Positions 36,412-46,241 of a stretch of 64,000 nt of DNA are shown in pieces. The DNA is taken from positions 434,001-498,000 of the forward strand of contig CAWEZO010000007.1 of NCBI GenBank assembly GCA_963813635.1. Reading direction: 5' to 3'. The position numbers and the translations under genes are program-made. Under the pieces are notes generated by a model. That model saw nothing but the letters and a program-made list of their open reading frames with translations. It was not told where the DNA came from and made no database searches. Source of the DNA: JBBRZM01 sp963813635. Its GTDB lineage: Bacteria > Actinomycetota > Acidimicrobiia > IMCC26256 > JBBRZM01. Numbering within the stretch: position 1 is the first letter of the stretch; the number at the start of each line of letters is the position of its first letter.

Positions 36412-36705
36412 GTGCATGCCGTGGCCGTCTGCTTCGATCTCCACGTGCCTGCCAGCCGGTCGCTGAAGGCGAAGCGTGCGACCATCCGCCCGATCGTCGA
36501 CGGTCTACGCCACAAGTACCGCCTGTCGGTCGCGGAGGTCGATCATCACGACCGCTGGCAGCGAGCCGCGATCGGCGTGGCGATCGTCGCCGAGAGCGAG
36601 CGCCACCTGCACGAGGTGCTCGACACCGTGGAACGTTTCGTGGCCGCCGCGCCGGACGTCGAGCTGCTCGACACGTCGACTCGGTACCTCGAGCCGGGCG
36701 ATTGA
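36412..36705 (+). CDS. DUF503 family protein (YlxP)
   Basis: 97 residues of the small ferredoxin-like DUF503 family, found beside infB/rbfA in many bacteria. The core reads CFDLHVPASRSLKAKRATIRPIVDGLRHKYRLSVAEVDHHDRWQ (given here only to locate it by its parts: SRSLKAKR, DGLRHKY, VAEVDHHD), then AIVAESERHLHEVLD. Function is not established; a link to ribosome assembly is inferred from the neighbourhood. GTG start; rbfA begins 2 nt after its stop. Confidence 0.9.
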   Translation: MHAVAVCFDLHVPASRSLKAKRATIRPIVDGLRHKYRLSVAEVDHHDRWQRAAIGVAIVAESERHLHEVLDTVERFVAAAPDVELLDTSTRYLEPGD

Positions 36706-36706
36706 C

Positions 36707-37087
36707 GTGCCGCGCCCGAAGCAAAACCCGCGGCGGTATCCGCGCATCGCACGGGTCAACGAGATCGTGCACGAGGTGGTGGCCGACGAGCTCGAACGGC
36801 TCTCCGATCCGCGCCTCGGATTCGTCACCGTCACCGGCGTCGAGGTCACGTCGGATCTGCGTCAGGCCACCGTCTACTATTCGGTGCTCGATCCCACTGA
36901 CCAGCACCCCGACACCGCCGCCGCGCTGGTTTCGGCATCTCCGCACCTCCGCACGGTGCTCGGTCGCCAGGTTCGGCTCAAGTACATCCCGCGACTGTCG
37001 TTTCATGAGGACCCGGCAGTTGCGCAGGGCCGGCGGGTCGAGGAGATCATCCGCAACCTGCACCACGACAAGCAGGAGGAATCGTGA
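36707..37087 (+). CDS. rbfA: Ribosome-binding factor A
   Basis: 126 residues. RbfA binds the 30S subunit late in assembly and is needed for 16S 5' end processing and cold growth. The KH-like fold shows RIARVNEIVHEVVADELERL, DPRLGFVTVTGVEVTSDLRQATVYYSVL and the C-terminal LKYIPRLSFHEDPAV. GTG start 2 nt after the DUF503 stop, chosen because the conserved N-terminal helix begins 15 codons later. The nrnA start overlaps its stop (GTGA). Confidence 0.94.
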   Translation: MPRPKQNPRRYPRIARVNEIVHEVVADELERLSDPRLGFVTVTGVEVTSDLRQATVYYSVLDPTDQHPDTAAALVSASPHLRTVLGRQVRLKYIPRLSFHEDPAVAQGRRVEEIIRNLHHDKQEES

Positions 37088-38067
37088 GCGTCAGCAGCGA
37101 GAACGGCGAAGTCGGCGACGCACTCGTCGCGGCCGCCAAGGCGATCACCGAGGCCGATGAGCTCGCGCTCGCATGTCACGTGAACCCCGATGGTGACGCG
37201 CTCGGTTCGATGCTCGGCTTGTTCCACGTGCTGCGCGCCGCCGGTCGAACCTGTGTCGCCTCATTCCCCGCGCCGTTCGCAACTGCACCGCACTACCGGC
37301 AATTGCCGGGCTTGGACCTGCTCACGCCGCCGGCCGATTTTCCCGCTGAGCCCGACGTGATGATCACCTTCGATTGCGGCTCGCTCGGACGGCTGAGCGA
37401 GCTCGAGCCGGCGGCGAAAGCGGCGCGCGAGCTCATCGTGATCGACCATCACATCTCCAATAAGCGCTACGGCACGATCAACGTCATCGACCCGCAGGCC
37501 GCGGCGAGCGCCGTGCTGGTGCACCGACTCGTCGGCGAACTCGGCCTCGACCTCGACCGCTCCGCCGCGGTGTGCATCTACGCGGCGCTGGTCTGCGATA
37601 CCGGTCGTTTCCAGTACGACACCACGACGGCCGCGGTGTTCGAGCTCGCCCGCGAGTTGATGGAGTTCGACCTCCCGGTCGCGGAGCTCAGCCGCACGCT
37701 CTTCGAGGAGCACCGCTTCGCGTACGTGCAGCTGCTGGGCGAGGCGCTGGCCAACGCCGAGCTCGTCCGCGAGCAACGGTTTGTGTGGACCGCGGTCACG
37801 CAGGAGATGTTGCGTCGTCACGATGTCACGATGGACGAGGTGGAAGGGCTCATCGACATTCTGCGCCGCACTTCCGAAGCCGAGGTGACGTGCGTGCTGA
37901 AAGAAGAGGTCGACGGATCGGTGCGCGTGAGTCTGCGATCGCTCGGTCGCATCGACGTGTGCCGTGTCGCGGAGGCGCATGGAGGCGGAGGGCACCGCTT
38001 TGCCGCCGGTTTCACGTCGACGCTCGACATCCCGAGCGTCGTCGCTCGCCTCCAAGCCGCGGTCTGA
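37084..38067 (+). CDS. DHH/DHHA1 phosphoesterase, NrnA-like
   Basis: 327 residues. The family degrades nano-RNAs and dephosphorylates pAp, and some members cleave cyclic-di-AMP products. Motif I is HVNPDGDALGSMLG, motif II ITFDCGS, the DHH motif IDHHISN, motif IV region ALVCDTGRFQYD, and the DHHA1 domain ends in AHGGGGHRFAAGF. All manganese-binding residues look intact. The position between rbfA and truB is the standard one in Actinobacteria and Firmicutes. A 48-bp gap precedes truB. Confidence 0.92.
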   Translation: MSVSSENGEVGDALVAAAKAITEADELALACHVNPDGDALGSMLGLFHVLRAAGRTCVASFPAPFATAPHYRQLPGLDLLTPPADFPAEPDVMITFDCGSLGRLSELEPAAKAARELIVIDHHISNKRYGTINVIDPQAAASAVLVHRLVGELGLDLDRSAAVCIYAALVCDTGRFQYDTTTAAVFELARELMEFDLPVAELSRTLFEEHRFAYVQLLGEALANAELVREQRFVWTAVTQEMLRRHDVTMDEVEGLIDILRRTSEAEVTCVLKEEVDGSVRVSLRSLGRIDVCRVAEAHGGGGHRFAAGFTSTLDIPSVVARLQAAV

Positions 38068-38115
38068 GGCGCGCGGCGAGACGATGCTTCGAGAGCGATC
38101 CCTGTTGCGGCGCCG

Positions 38116-39013
38116 ATGAGCACCGATGGCCTGGTCGTCGTCGACAAGCCCGCCGGGTGCACGTCGCATGACGTGGTGGCGAAGCTGCGCAAGGCGTACG
38201 GCCAGCGGCACGTCGGGCACGCCGGCACGCTCGACCCCGACGCCACCGGCGTGCTGCTGGTAGGGCTCGGACGCGCCACGCGCCTTCTGCGTTTCCTTCA
38301 GGACACGCAGAAGGAGTATCGGGGCGAGATCGTGTTCGGCATCGCGACGACCACCCTCGACAGCAGCGGTGACATCATCGACAAGCGTCCGATGCCGCTG
38401 ACCCGCGATGAGGTCGAGGCGGCGACCGAGCAGTTCCTCGGAGACATCGAGCAGATGCCGCCGATGGTCTCGGCGGTGAGGGTTGGCGGCCGTCGCCTGC
38501 ACGAGCTGGCGCGCCACGGCAAAGAGGTTGATCGCGCACCCCGCCAGGTGCACGTCGACCGCTTCGAGATCGAGGCGTTCGAGCCCGGTCCGTATCCGGT
38601 CGCTACCGTCCGCGTCGAGTGCGGGAGTGGCACGTTCATCCGTTCGCTTGCCGCCGACGTCGGAGAAGTGCTCGGCGGCTGCGCGCATCTCGCGCGCGCT
38701 CCGGCGACTGCGTGTCGGCTCGTTCGCCCTCGCTGAGTCCCATCCTCTCGAGGTGATCGAGGCCGACAGCGACGCGGTCGTGCTGCCGCCGGCGGCAGCG
38801 ATGCGCGACCTCCCTCGCGTCGAGCTCGACACGGAGCAGGTGCGCGCGGTTGGTCACGGCGTGACGTTCCCCGCCCCGGTGCTGCTGGGTTCTTCCGCAG
38901 AGCCGGGGCCGTTCGCGCTCGTCGACCCGGCGGGCGACCTCGTTGCCGTTTACGAGCGGCGGAAGGCCGCGGTGAAGCCGGCGGTCGTGCTCGCGCCGGT
39001 CGAAGCCGACTAA
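38116..39013 (+). CDS. truB: tRNA pseudouridine-55 synthase TruB (one frameshift)
   Basis: About 298 residues. It makes pseudouridine 55 in the T-loop of tRNAs. The start GLVVVDKPAGCTSHDVVAKL, the catalytic Asp in GHAGTLDPDATGVL, QMPPMVSAVRVGGRRLHELA and VECGSGTFIRSLAADVG are all present, with a C-terminal PUA-like part. One extra base near 38700 separates the catalytic domain from the tail. ribF follows 9 nt after the stop. Confidence 0.93.
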
Positions 39014-39022
39014 GAAGCCCAC

Positions 39023-39971
39023 ATGCGCGTGCTCACGCCGGCCGAGGAAGCCGCCCGTCCCGCGCCCGGTGCCGTGGTCACGATCGGCGCGTACGACGGC
39101 GTGCACCTCGGCCACCAGGCGGTGCTCCGACTCGTGCGGGAGCTGGCCGACGCGCGCGGCCTCGAGGCCGCGTGCGTGACCTTCGACCGCCACCCGGCCG
39201 AGGTGGTGCGGCCCGAATCGGCCCCCAAGCTCCTCACGACGCTCGAAGAGAAGCTCGAGCTGCTCGCGGCGACGGGATATCTCGACGAGTGCTGTGTGCT
39301 GCCGTTCGACGAGGAGCGCTCGCGCGAACCGGCCGAGGAGTTCGTGCGCGAGGTGCTCGCCGACTTGATGGGCGCGCGGCTCGTGGTCGTCGGCGCCGAC
39401 TTCCATTTCGGTCACGGCCGCGGCGGCGACGTCGCGCTGCTGCACCGCATGGGCGCGGAGCTCGGCTTCGAGGTGCTCGGTCTCGGCCTGGTCGCGATCG
39501 ACGGTGACCCATCCGGCGCTCCGTACTCGTCGACGCAGATCCGCCATCTGCTTGCCGCCGGCGACGTCGCCGGGGCCGCCGGGCTGCTCGGGCGCGCGCA
39601 CGAGGTGCGGGGCACGGTGGAAGTGGGCGACCGGCGTGGACAGCGACCTGGGGTTCCCGACCGCCAACCTCGCGGTGCCACCCAACATCTGCCTGCCTGC
39701 GGACGGGATCTACGCCGGCACGTTCGTCGGCGAAGACGGGGTGGAGCGGCCGGCCGCCGTCTCGCTGGGCCGCCGGCCCACGTTCCACGCCGACGCCGAG
39801 GTCTCGCTCCTGGAGGCGTACGTGCTCGACTTCGACGGCGACCTGTACGGGGAGTACGTGAAGGTCCGCTTCGTGGAGCGCCTGCGCGGCGAGCAACGCT
39901 TCGACTCGGTCGACGCCCTCGTCGCGGAGATCACCCTCGACGTCGCCGCGACCCGCCGGCTCGTCACCTGA
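39023..39971 (+). CDS. ribF: Bifunctional riboflavin kinase/FAD synthetase (one frameshift)
   Basis: About 315 residues. The N-terminal half is the FMN adenylyltransferase with VTIGAYDGVHLGHQAVL and VVGADFHFGHGRGGDV; YSSTQIRHLLAAGDVAGA follows. The C-terminal riboflavin kinase shows LGFPTANLAVPP, GIYAGTFVGE and VSLGRRPTFHAD. One extra base near 39640 lies between the two halves. In most bacteria ribF sits here, between truB and rpsO. Confidence 0.93.
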
Positions 39972-40022
39972 CCGCCGCTCACGCCGCCCGAAGCGGGCAC
40001 CTCGCGCCCACCCTCCCGCGAA

Positions 40023-40065
40023 CTTGCGTCGCAATCCGGGGTGTGATCCCGGCTGCTGACGCAAG
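40023..40065. terminator. Two-part hairpin between ribF and rpsO
   Basis: Outer arms CTTGCGTC and GACGCAAG, inner arms CCGGG and CCCGG. It lies 52 bp after the ribF stop and 130 bp before rpsO. It has no T-run. It may be a factor-dependent terminator or a leader element for rpsO; a TACCGT -10-like box follows near 40126. Confidence 0.55.
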
Positions 40066-40195
40066 AATGGCTTTGGGGCGGTCGTCCGCCGATGGCGCCG
40101 CTGGGCTCTGCATCGTGGGCCCGTGCTACCGTGTGGCTCGTGCGTCGGCAGGGAGCCGATGCATTCCCGCACCTCAGAAGGTTTCTTTCTTCTCG

Positions 40196-40453
40196 ATGCC
40201 CGATACCACTGCCACAATCGCAGAGCACCGCCTCCATGAGACCGATACCGGCTCACCGGAGGTGCAGGTGGCGCTCCTCACGGGGCGTATCAACCACCTG
40301 ACCGAGCATTTGAAGGTCCACAAGAAGGACCATCACTCGCGTCGCGGTCTGCTCATGCTCGTGGGCCAACGGCGTCGGCTGCTCGATTACCTCCGGCGCA
40401 ACAACGTCGACCGGTACCGGGCGATCATCGGGAAGCTCGGGCTTCGAAGGTAA
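40196..40453 (+). CDS. rpsO: 30S ribosomal protein S15
   Basis: 85 residues. S15 binds the central domain of 16S rRNA early in assembly. Family blocks: HETDTGSPEVQVALLTGRIN, LTEHLKVHKKDHHSRRGLL, and LVGQRRRLLDYLRRNN near the end. The ATG at 40196 is set by the family N-terminus. An AGAAGG motif lies about 14 nt upstream, farther than usual, inside a short AGAAG...CTTCT inverted repeat that might hide it. The 224 bp in front hold only the ribF-side hairpin and a probable promoter. Confidence 0.95.
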   Translation: MPDTTATIAEHRLHETDTGSPEVQVALLTGRINHLTEHLKVHKKDHHSRRGLLMLVGQRRRLLDYLRRNNVDRYRAIIGKLGLRR

Positions 40454-40510
40454 CCGGGACAGGGGAGCGGGTCGTCCGCTTCTCCGAGCAAGACCGCGAG
40501 AGCGAAGTCG

Positions 40511-40549
40511 GTTGTCAGTTGCCACCGCCAGCACGGGGGCCGTGACAAC
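40511..40549 (+). promoter_or_regulatory. Hairpin in the rpsO-pnp intercistronic region
   Basis: Arms GTTGTCA and TGACAAC enclose a smaller CACGG/CCGTG hairpin. In E. coli the rpsO-pnp gap carries an RNase III site through which PNPase controls its own mRNA; a similar role here is an inference from position and shape. Confidence 0.5.
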
Positions 40550-40612
40550 TGGGAACCGGGATCCTCTCGCCCAAGAGTCGGCGCAGGGCGTCGACGAGAG
40601 AGGAGTGCCCGC

Positions 40613-43177
40613 ATGCCTGATTCCAAGGCGCTCGGCGCAGTTCGCGTAGCCGGTCCCATCAACGAGGCCGGGCTCACCATGTCATTGGAGACCGGCACGC
40701 TCGCGCCCCAGGCGCACGGCGCGGTCGTGGTCCAGGTCGGCGACACCACCGTGTTGTCGACGGTCGTCACCAGCAAGCCCCGTGAGGGGATCGACTTCTT
40801 CCCGCTGACGGTCGACGTCGAGGAGCGGATGTACGCCGCGGGCAAGATCCCGGGCTCGTTCTTCCGCCGCGAGGGTCGTCCGGGAGAGCAGGCCGTGCTC
40901 ACGTGCCGGCTCACCGATCGGCCGCTGCGCCCGTCGTTCCCCGGCGACTTCCGCAACGAGGTGCAGGTGATCGCCACCATCCTCGGTGCCGACCTCGAGA
41001 ACCCGCACGACATCGCGTCGATCAACGGCGCGTCGGCCGCGCTGATGGTGTCGGGCATTCCGTTCGACGGTCCGATTGGTGCCGTGCGCCTCGCCCAGCA
41101 CGAAGGCGAATGGGTCGCGCACCCCACGTATCAAGCCGGCGACGAGTCGACCTTCGAGCTCGTCGTTGCCGGACGCAAGCTCGCCCACGGCGACGTCGCG
41201 ATCATGATGGTCGAGGCCGGTGGCACCGAAGCCTCTTGGGAGCTCTACGAGCAGGGCGCCAAGAAGGTGACCGAGGAGGTCATCGCCGAAGGGCTCGAAG
41301 TAGCCAAGAAGTGGATCGGCGCGTCGATCGACCTGCAACTCGATCTGGTCAAAGGCGTCCAGGAGGCGAGCGGGCCGATCGAGGTCCTCGACTACGAGCC
41401 GCGTGTCGACTACACCGACGACGTCTTCGACGCGGTCGGCGATTCGGTGCGTGAACCCACCGCGGAGGCAATGGCGATCGCGAACAAGGCCGACCGCAAC
41501 GGGCGCCTCGACGAGATCCTTGGCGCACTGACCGCAGAGCTCGTCGGCTCCGACACCGCACCCGGAGCATTTGCCGGTCGTGAGGGCGAGATCAAGAAGG
41601 CCTTCCGTTCAGTGCAGAAGCAGGTCGTGCGTAGCCGCATCGTCAACGACGGTGTGCGTATCGACGGGCGGGGGCTCGGCGATCTCCGCAACATCTCGGC
41701 TGCTGTCGGGCTCATCCCGACGGCACACGGCGACGGTCTCTTCCAGCGCGGCGAGACGCAAGTGCTCACCGTCACCACGCTCGGTATGCCTCGCATGGAG
41801 CAGATGCTCGACACGATCGGCATCGACGATCGCAAGCGCTACATGCACCACTACAACTTCCCGCCCTTCTCAACCGGCGAGACCGGCCGTGTCGGTTCGC
41901 CGAAGCGGCGTGAGATCGGCCACGGTGCGCTTGCCGAGCGGGCGCTGCTCCCCGTGGTACCGAGTGCGCAGGAGTGGCCGTACACCTTGCGGGTCGTGTC
42001 CGACGTCTTGTCGTCGAACGGCTCGTCGTCGATGGCATCCGTGTGCGGTTCCACGCTGTCGCTGATGGACGCCGGCGTGCCGCTGAAGGCACCGGTCGCC
42101 GGGATCGCGATGGGACTCGTCTACCACGACGGCAGGTACACGACGCTCACCGACATTCTCGGCGCGGAGGACGCGTTCGGCGACATGGACTTCAAGGTCG
42201 CAGGTACGACCGACTTCGTCACCGCGTTGCAGCTCGACACGAAGATCGACGGCTTGCCCGCCGACGTGCTCCTCGAGGCGTTGCACCAGGCGAAGGAAGC
42301 CCGCCTGAAGATTCTCGACGTGATGGCGGACGCGATCTCGGAGCCGAGAGGCGACGTGCGCGAGACGGCACCGAAGATCGTGAGCTTCGAGATTCCGATG
42401 GACAAGATCGGCGAGGTCATCGGGCCCAAGGGCAAGGTGATCAACACCATCCAGCAGGAGAGCGGCGCCGACATCTCCGTGAGCGACGACGGCGTCGTGG
42501 GCACCGTGAGCATCGGCTCGAAGGACGGCGAGAAAGTCGAGGAGGCCAGGCGCCGCATCGAGCTGATCCTCGATCCACCGACCGCCGAGCTCGGAGCCGA
42601 GTACACCGGTCGCGTGGTCAACATCACGAAATTCGGCGCGTTCGTCAATGTCCTGCCGGGCCGCGACGGGTTGCTCCATATCTCCAAGCTGGGCCAAGGA
42701 AAGCGCATCGACCGCGTCGAAGACGTGCTCTCGCTCGGCGACGAGCTGCAAGTGCGCGTCGACGACATCGACAACCAGGGGAAGCTCTCGTTGTCGCTGC
42801 TCGGTGACGACTCCGGCGGCGACGGCGACGGCGATCGTGGTGGCCGCGACCGTGATCGCGATCGCGATGAACGGCCGCCGCGGCGTGAGCGCAGTGAGCG
42901 CCCGAGATCCACAGAACCGCGCAGCAGCGAGGGCGGAGACGGGCGGGCCACATCGGAGTCCCGGGCGCGCGCGTCCGACGATGCCGATACCGAGGTTGCC
43001 TCGTTCGAGAAGGTCTGGGAGGACCAGGTCAAGGACGAGTTCGGCGACCTCGGTCCGGCCGAGGCGGCCCGCAGTAGCGGCCCCGGCGGCGCCCCCCGTA
43101 GTGGTCGTGGCGGCCGGCGCGGTGGTCGTGGCGGCGGTGGTCGTGGCGGCAGTGGCGGCGGCCGCGGGGGCCGGTAA
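40613..43177 (+). CDS. pnp: Polyribonucleotide nucleotidyltransferase with RGG-rich tail
   Basis: 854 residues, about 120 more than usual. PNPase degrades RNA from the 3' end by phosphorolysis. Two RNase PH domains are seen (first with FFRREGRPGEQAVLTCRLTDRPLRPSF in part; second with FQRGETQVLTVTTLG and SNGSSSMASVCGSTLSLMDAG), then KH (IGEVIGPKGKVINTIQ) and S1 (GRVVNITKFGAFVNVLPG) domains. The extra tail has an Arg/Asp/Glu-rich stretch with DRDRDRDE and ends in RGGRGG units, reminiscent of RNA-binding tails. ATG start with GAGAGGAG upstream. Frame intact. Confidence 0.95.
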   Translation: MPDSKALGAVRVAGPINEAGLTMSLETGTLAPQAHGAVVVQVGDTTVLSTVVTSKPREGIDFFPLTVDVEERMYAAGKIPGSFFRREGRPGEQAVLTCRLTDRPLRPSFPGDFRNEVQVIATILGADLENPHDIASINGASAALMVSGIPFDGPIGAVRLAQHEGEWVAHPTYQAGDESTFELVVAGRKLAHGDVAIMMVEAGGTEASWELYEQGAKKVTEEVIAEGLEVAKKWIGASIDLQLDLVKGVQEASGPIEVLDYEPRVDYTDDVFDAVGDSVREPTAEAMAIANKADRNGRLDEILGALTAELVGSDTAPGAFAGREGEIKKAFRSVQKQVVRSRIVNDGVRIDGRGLGDLRNISAAVGLIPTAHGDGLFQRGETQVLTVTTLGMPRMEQMLDTIGIDDRKRYMHHYNFPPFSTGETGRVGSPKRREIGHGALAERALLPVVPSAQEWPYTLRVVSDVLSSNGSSSMASVCGSTLSLMDAGVPLKAPVAGIAMGLVYHDGRYTTLTDILGAEDAFGDMDFKVAGTTDFVTALQLDTKIDGLPADVLLEALHQAKEARLKILDVMADAISEPRGDVRETAPKIVSFEIPMDKIGEVIGPKGKVINTIQQESGADISVSDDGVVGTVSIGSKDGEKVEEARRRIELILDPPTAELGAEYTGRVVNITKFGAFVNVLPGRDGLLHISKLGQGKRIDRVEDVLSLGDELQVRVDDIDNQGKLSLSLLGDDSGGDGDGDRGGRDRDRDRDERPPRRERSERPRSTEPRSSEGGDGRATSESRARASDDADTEVASFEKVWEDQVKDEFGDLGPAEAARSSGPGGAPRSGRGGRRGGRGGGGRGGSGGGRGGR

Positions 43178-43235
43178 ACCCGGGCCGTGGCCGTGCCGAT
43201 GACCTCTGGGTGACCACCTGGGCGCCTGGCCGCGC

Positions 43236-44503
43236 ATGACCGAGCACATTCGGCACACAGCGCTCGAAAACGGGCTTCGAGTTGTCACCGAACAACTTCC
43301 CGCACTGCGGAGCGCGGCAATCGGCTTCTGGGTGGGCACCGGCTCGCGCGACGAGACCGAGGCGCTCCACGGCGCAAGCCACTTTCTCGAGCACCTGCTG
43401 TTCAAGGGATCCGAGAAGCGACCCGCGCACGAGATCGCGGAGGCGATCGAGTCGATCGGCGGCGACATGAATGCGTTCACCACGCAGGAGATGACCGCGT
43501 TCTACGTGCGCGTCCCTGACGCGGAGCTCGAGCTTGCCGTCGACATCCTCTCGGACATCTTCTGGGCGCCGGCGATACGCGAGGACGAGGTCGAGTCGGA
43601 ACGACACGTCATCCTCGAAGAGATCAACATGCGCGACGACACTCCCGACGATCTCGTGCACGAGCTCCTCGCGCAGGCACTGTGGAACGGCCATCCGGTC
43701 GGCCGTGAAGTGATCGGCACCACCGAGTCGGTCACGGACATGGCACGCGAGACGATCGCCGGGCACCACCACAAGCACTACGAACCCCGCAACGTCGTCG
43801 TCGCTGCCGCCGGCAACCTCGAGCACCAGCAGGTCGTCGACCTGGTGAGCGCGCGCGAGTGCCGGCGGGTCTCGGGTCTCACGCAAATCGGTTTCACGGC
43901 TACACCGGCTTGCCGGCGCGTCCGCTGACCGTGATGACCCGCGCGACGGAACAGGCTCATCTCGTGCTCGGGATGCGGGCGTTCTCGCGCCACGATCCCG
44001 ACCGGTTTGCGCTGACGGTGCTCAACACCGCCCTGGGCGGCGGAATGTCGTCGCGGTTGTTCGAAGAGGTTCGCGAGAAGCGCGGCTTGGCGTACGCCGT
44101 GTACTCCTACCGCATTGCGTTCGACGACACCGGTGCCCTCGCGATCTACGCAGGCACAAGCCCGGGACGGGTCGACGAGGTCTTGGGCGTCATCGACGCG
44201 GAGCTGGCACGCCTCGTGAACGAGGGCGGCATCTCTGCGCGCGAGCTCGACGCGGCGAAGGGCCATCTGAAGGGATCGATGGCCCTGTCGCTCGAGAGCT
44301 CGACCAGCCGTATGAACCGAATCGGCAGCAGCGAGCTGACGATGCGCGAGATCCTCTCGCTCGACGAGCTCGTGCAACGGGTCGATGCGGTGACTCCCGA
44401 CGCGGTTGCCCGCGTTATCGATCGCGTCGTCGCGCAGGGTGAGCGGAGCCTCGTTGTGATCGGTCCCATCGACGAGTCGGCGTTCACAGCCCGCGTCGCC
44501 TGA
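43236..44503 (+). CDS. M16 family zinc peptidase (one frameshift)
   Basis: About 421 residues. The zinc motif HxxEH is in GASHFLEHLLFKG, with the downstream Glu in ESERHVILEEINMRDD. The C-terminal half has LNTALGGGMSSRLFEEVREKRGLAYAVYS, the substrate-binding RxxxGLxY region. It begins with the usual HTALENGLRVVTE. The frame shifts near 43855. A pnp-M16-dapB order is common in Actinobacteria. Probable cytoplasmic processing protease; target unknown. Confidence 0.92.
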
Positions 44504-44575
44504 TCCCGGGTCGCGCTCCCTGCCGGGTCGGATACCGGCCGGGGCAACGCGGAGGTGCAATTCGCCGCCGCTCGG

Positions 44576-44581
44576 TAGGCT
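44576..44581 (+). promoter_or_regulatory. Leaderless -10 box, dapB
   Basis: TAGGCT, then 6 nt, then the ATG at 44588, with no ribosome binding site. Confidence 0.5.
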
Positions 44582-44587
44582 CCGGGC

Positions 44588-45378
44588 ATGATCAAGGTGG
44601 GGGTGTTCGGCGCCGGCGGGCGGATGGGCTCGACCGTCTGCCAGGCAGTGCTCGACGACCCCGAGCTCGAGCTGGTCGCCGCGATCGACCCCGAGCACGC
44701 GGGGATCGACCTCGACCAGCTCGGCATTCACGGCACCGGCCTGCACGTCGGCGCGAAGCCGGGTGCCCTCGCCGACGCCGGCGCGGAGGTCGCCGTCGAC
44801 TTCACCGTGCTCGAAGCCGCCCGCGAGAATCTGTCGTGGTGCGCCGACAGCGGCGTGCACGCCGTGGTCGGCACGACCGGCTTCACGAGCGACGACATCG
44901 CGCAACTCCGGGCCCAGTTCACCGACGGCAACGCGCACGCGGTCATCGCTCCCAACTTCGCCATCGGCGCCGTGCTCATGATGCGCTTCGCCGAGCTGGC
45001 GGCGCCGTACTTCGAGACCGCCGAGGTGATCGAGATGCACCACGATCAGAAGGTCGACGCCCCATCAGGCACCGCCATGCTCACGGCGGAGCGTATGGCG
45101 GCCGCCTCCGACCAGTGGTCAGCCGATCCCACGACCAAGGTGACCGCGGCGGGGCGCGAGGCGCCGAAGGGGCGCCCGGCATCCGAGTGCACTCGGTTCG
45201 CCTCAACGGGCTCGTCGCCCACCAGGAAGTGATCCTCGGGACAACCGGCCAGTCGCTGACGATCCGCCACGATTCCTATGACCGCACATCGTTCATGCCC
45301 GGCGTGCTCCTCGCGATTCGCGGGGTGCGAGCGCGTCCCGGATTGACCGTGGGTCTCGACGCGCTGCTCGGTCTCTGA
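44588..45378 (+). CDS. dapB: 4-hydroxy-tetrahydrodipicolinate reductase (one frameshift)
   Basis: About 263 residues. It makes tetrahydrodipicolinate in the lysine/diaminopimelate pathway. The cofactor motif KVGVFGAGGRMGSTV opens the protein; VDFTVLEAA, VVGTTGFTSDD, APNFAIGAVLMMRFAE, and the catalytic region IEMHHDQKVDAPSGTA follow; the C-terminus has VHSVRLNGLVAHQEVILG. One extra G in a GGGG run near 45175 shifts the frame. The usual partner dapA is absent; a transporter operon follows instead. Confidence 0.93.
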
Positions 45379-45416
45379 GCTCGGGTCGCACCCGGGACGG
45401 GCAGGAAATCGGCTGT

Positions 45417-45422
45417 TAGGGT
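45417..45422 (+). promoter_or_regulatory. -10 box of the Liv transporter operon
   Basis: TAGGGT, then 9 nt, then the ATG at 45432. The spacing suggests a leaderless or nearly leaderless first gene. Confidence 0.4.
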
Positions 45423-45431
45423 CCAATCGCC

Positions 45432-46241
45432 ATGAGCGACGCCGTGCACCCGATTCTCGCTGTGCGCAACCTCGAGGTCGCCTACAACGGCGTCATCCTC
45501 GTGCTCCGCGGCGTGAGCATCGACGTGCCGACCGGCTCCGTGGTCGCGGTGCTCGGTGCGAACGGCGCGGGCAAGACGACCCTGCTGCGCGCGGTCTCCG
45601 GACTCCTTCCCACACATGACGGCGAAGTCACCAAGGGCGAAGTCGAGTTTGACGGCCACCCGATCGCCCACACGGCGCCGGCAGCGATTGTGCGACGCGG
45701 CCTGGCGCAGGTGATGGAGGGCCGGCGGATCTTCGCGGAGCTCACCGTCGACGACAATCTGCGCGCCGGCGCGTACACGCGTCGCGACAGCGCCAAGGTG
45801 CGTGAGAGCTACCAGCACGTGATGGACCTGTTCCCGGTGCTGCGCGACCGGCGGAGGTCAACCGCCGGTTACCTCTCGGGTGGAGAGCAGCAGATGGTGG
45901 CGATTGGCCGCGCCCTGATGGCGTCACCGCGGCTCTTGCTGCTCGACGAGCCGTCGTTGGGTCTCGCGCCGATGATCGTGCGACAGATCCGCGACATCAT
46001 CGTGGCGATCAACAACGAAGGCACGAGCGTGCTCCTGATCGAGCAGAACGCCACGCTCGCGCTCTCGATCGCGCAGCACGGATACGTGCTCGAGAACGGC
46101 CGGGTGGTGAAAGCCGGACCCGGACCGGAGCTCCTGGCCGACCGCGACATCCAGGAGTTCTACCTCGGCGTCGGCGAGGCGGGCCGCCGCTCGTTCCGCG
46201 ACGTGAAGAGCTACCGGCGCAAGAAGCGGTGGAGCGCATGA
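45432..46241 (+). CDS. livF: Branched-chain amino acid-type ABC transporter ATPase LivF
   Basis: 269 residues. Walker A is GANGAGKTTLL, signature LSGGEQQMVAIGRAL, Walker B LLLLDEPSLGLAP, H-loop region replaced as usual in LivF by LLIEQNATLAL. RRGLAQVMEGRRIFAELTV is the LivF-specific segment. The C-terminal 35 residues are a basic extension. First gene of a six-gene operon; its ATGA overlap with livG couples translation. The cargo need not be an amino acid, see the ligase gene. Confidence 0.93.
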   Translation: MSDAVHPILAVRNLEVAYNGVILVLRGVSIDVPTGSVVAVLGANGAGKTTLLRAVSGLLPTHDGEVTKGEVEFDGHPIAHTAPAAIVRRGLAQVMEGRRIFAELTVDDNLRAGAYTRRDSAKVRESYQHVMDLFPVLRDRRRSTAGYLSGGEQQMVAIGRALMASPRLLLLDEPSLGLAPMIVRQIRDIIVAINNEGTSVLLIEQNATLALSIAQHGYVLENGRVVKAGPGPELLADRDIQEFYLGVGEAGRRSFRDVKSYRRKKRWSA

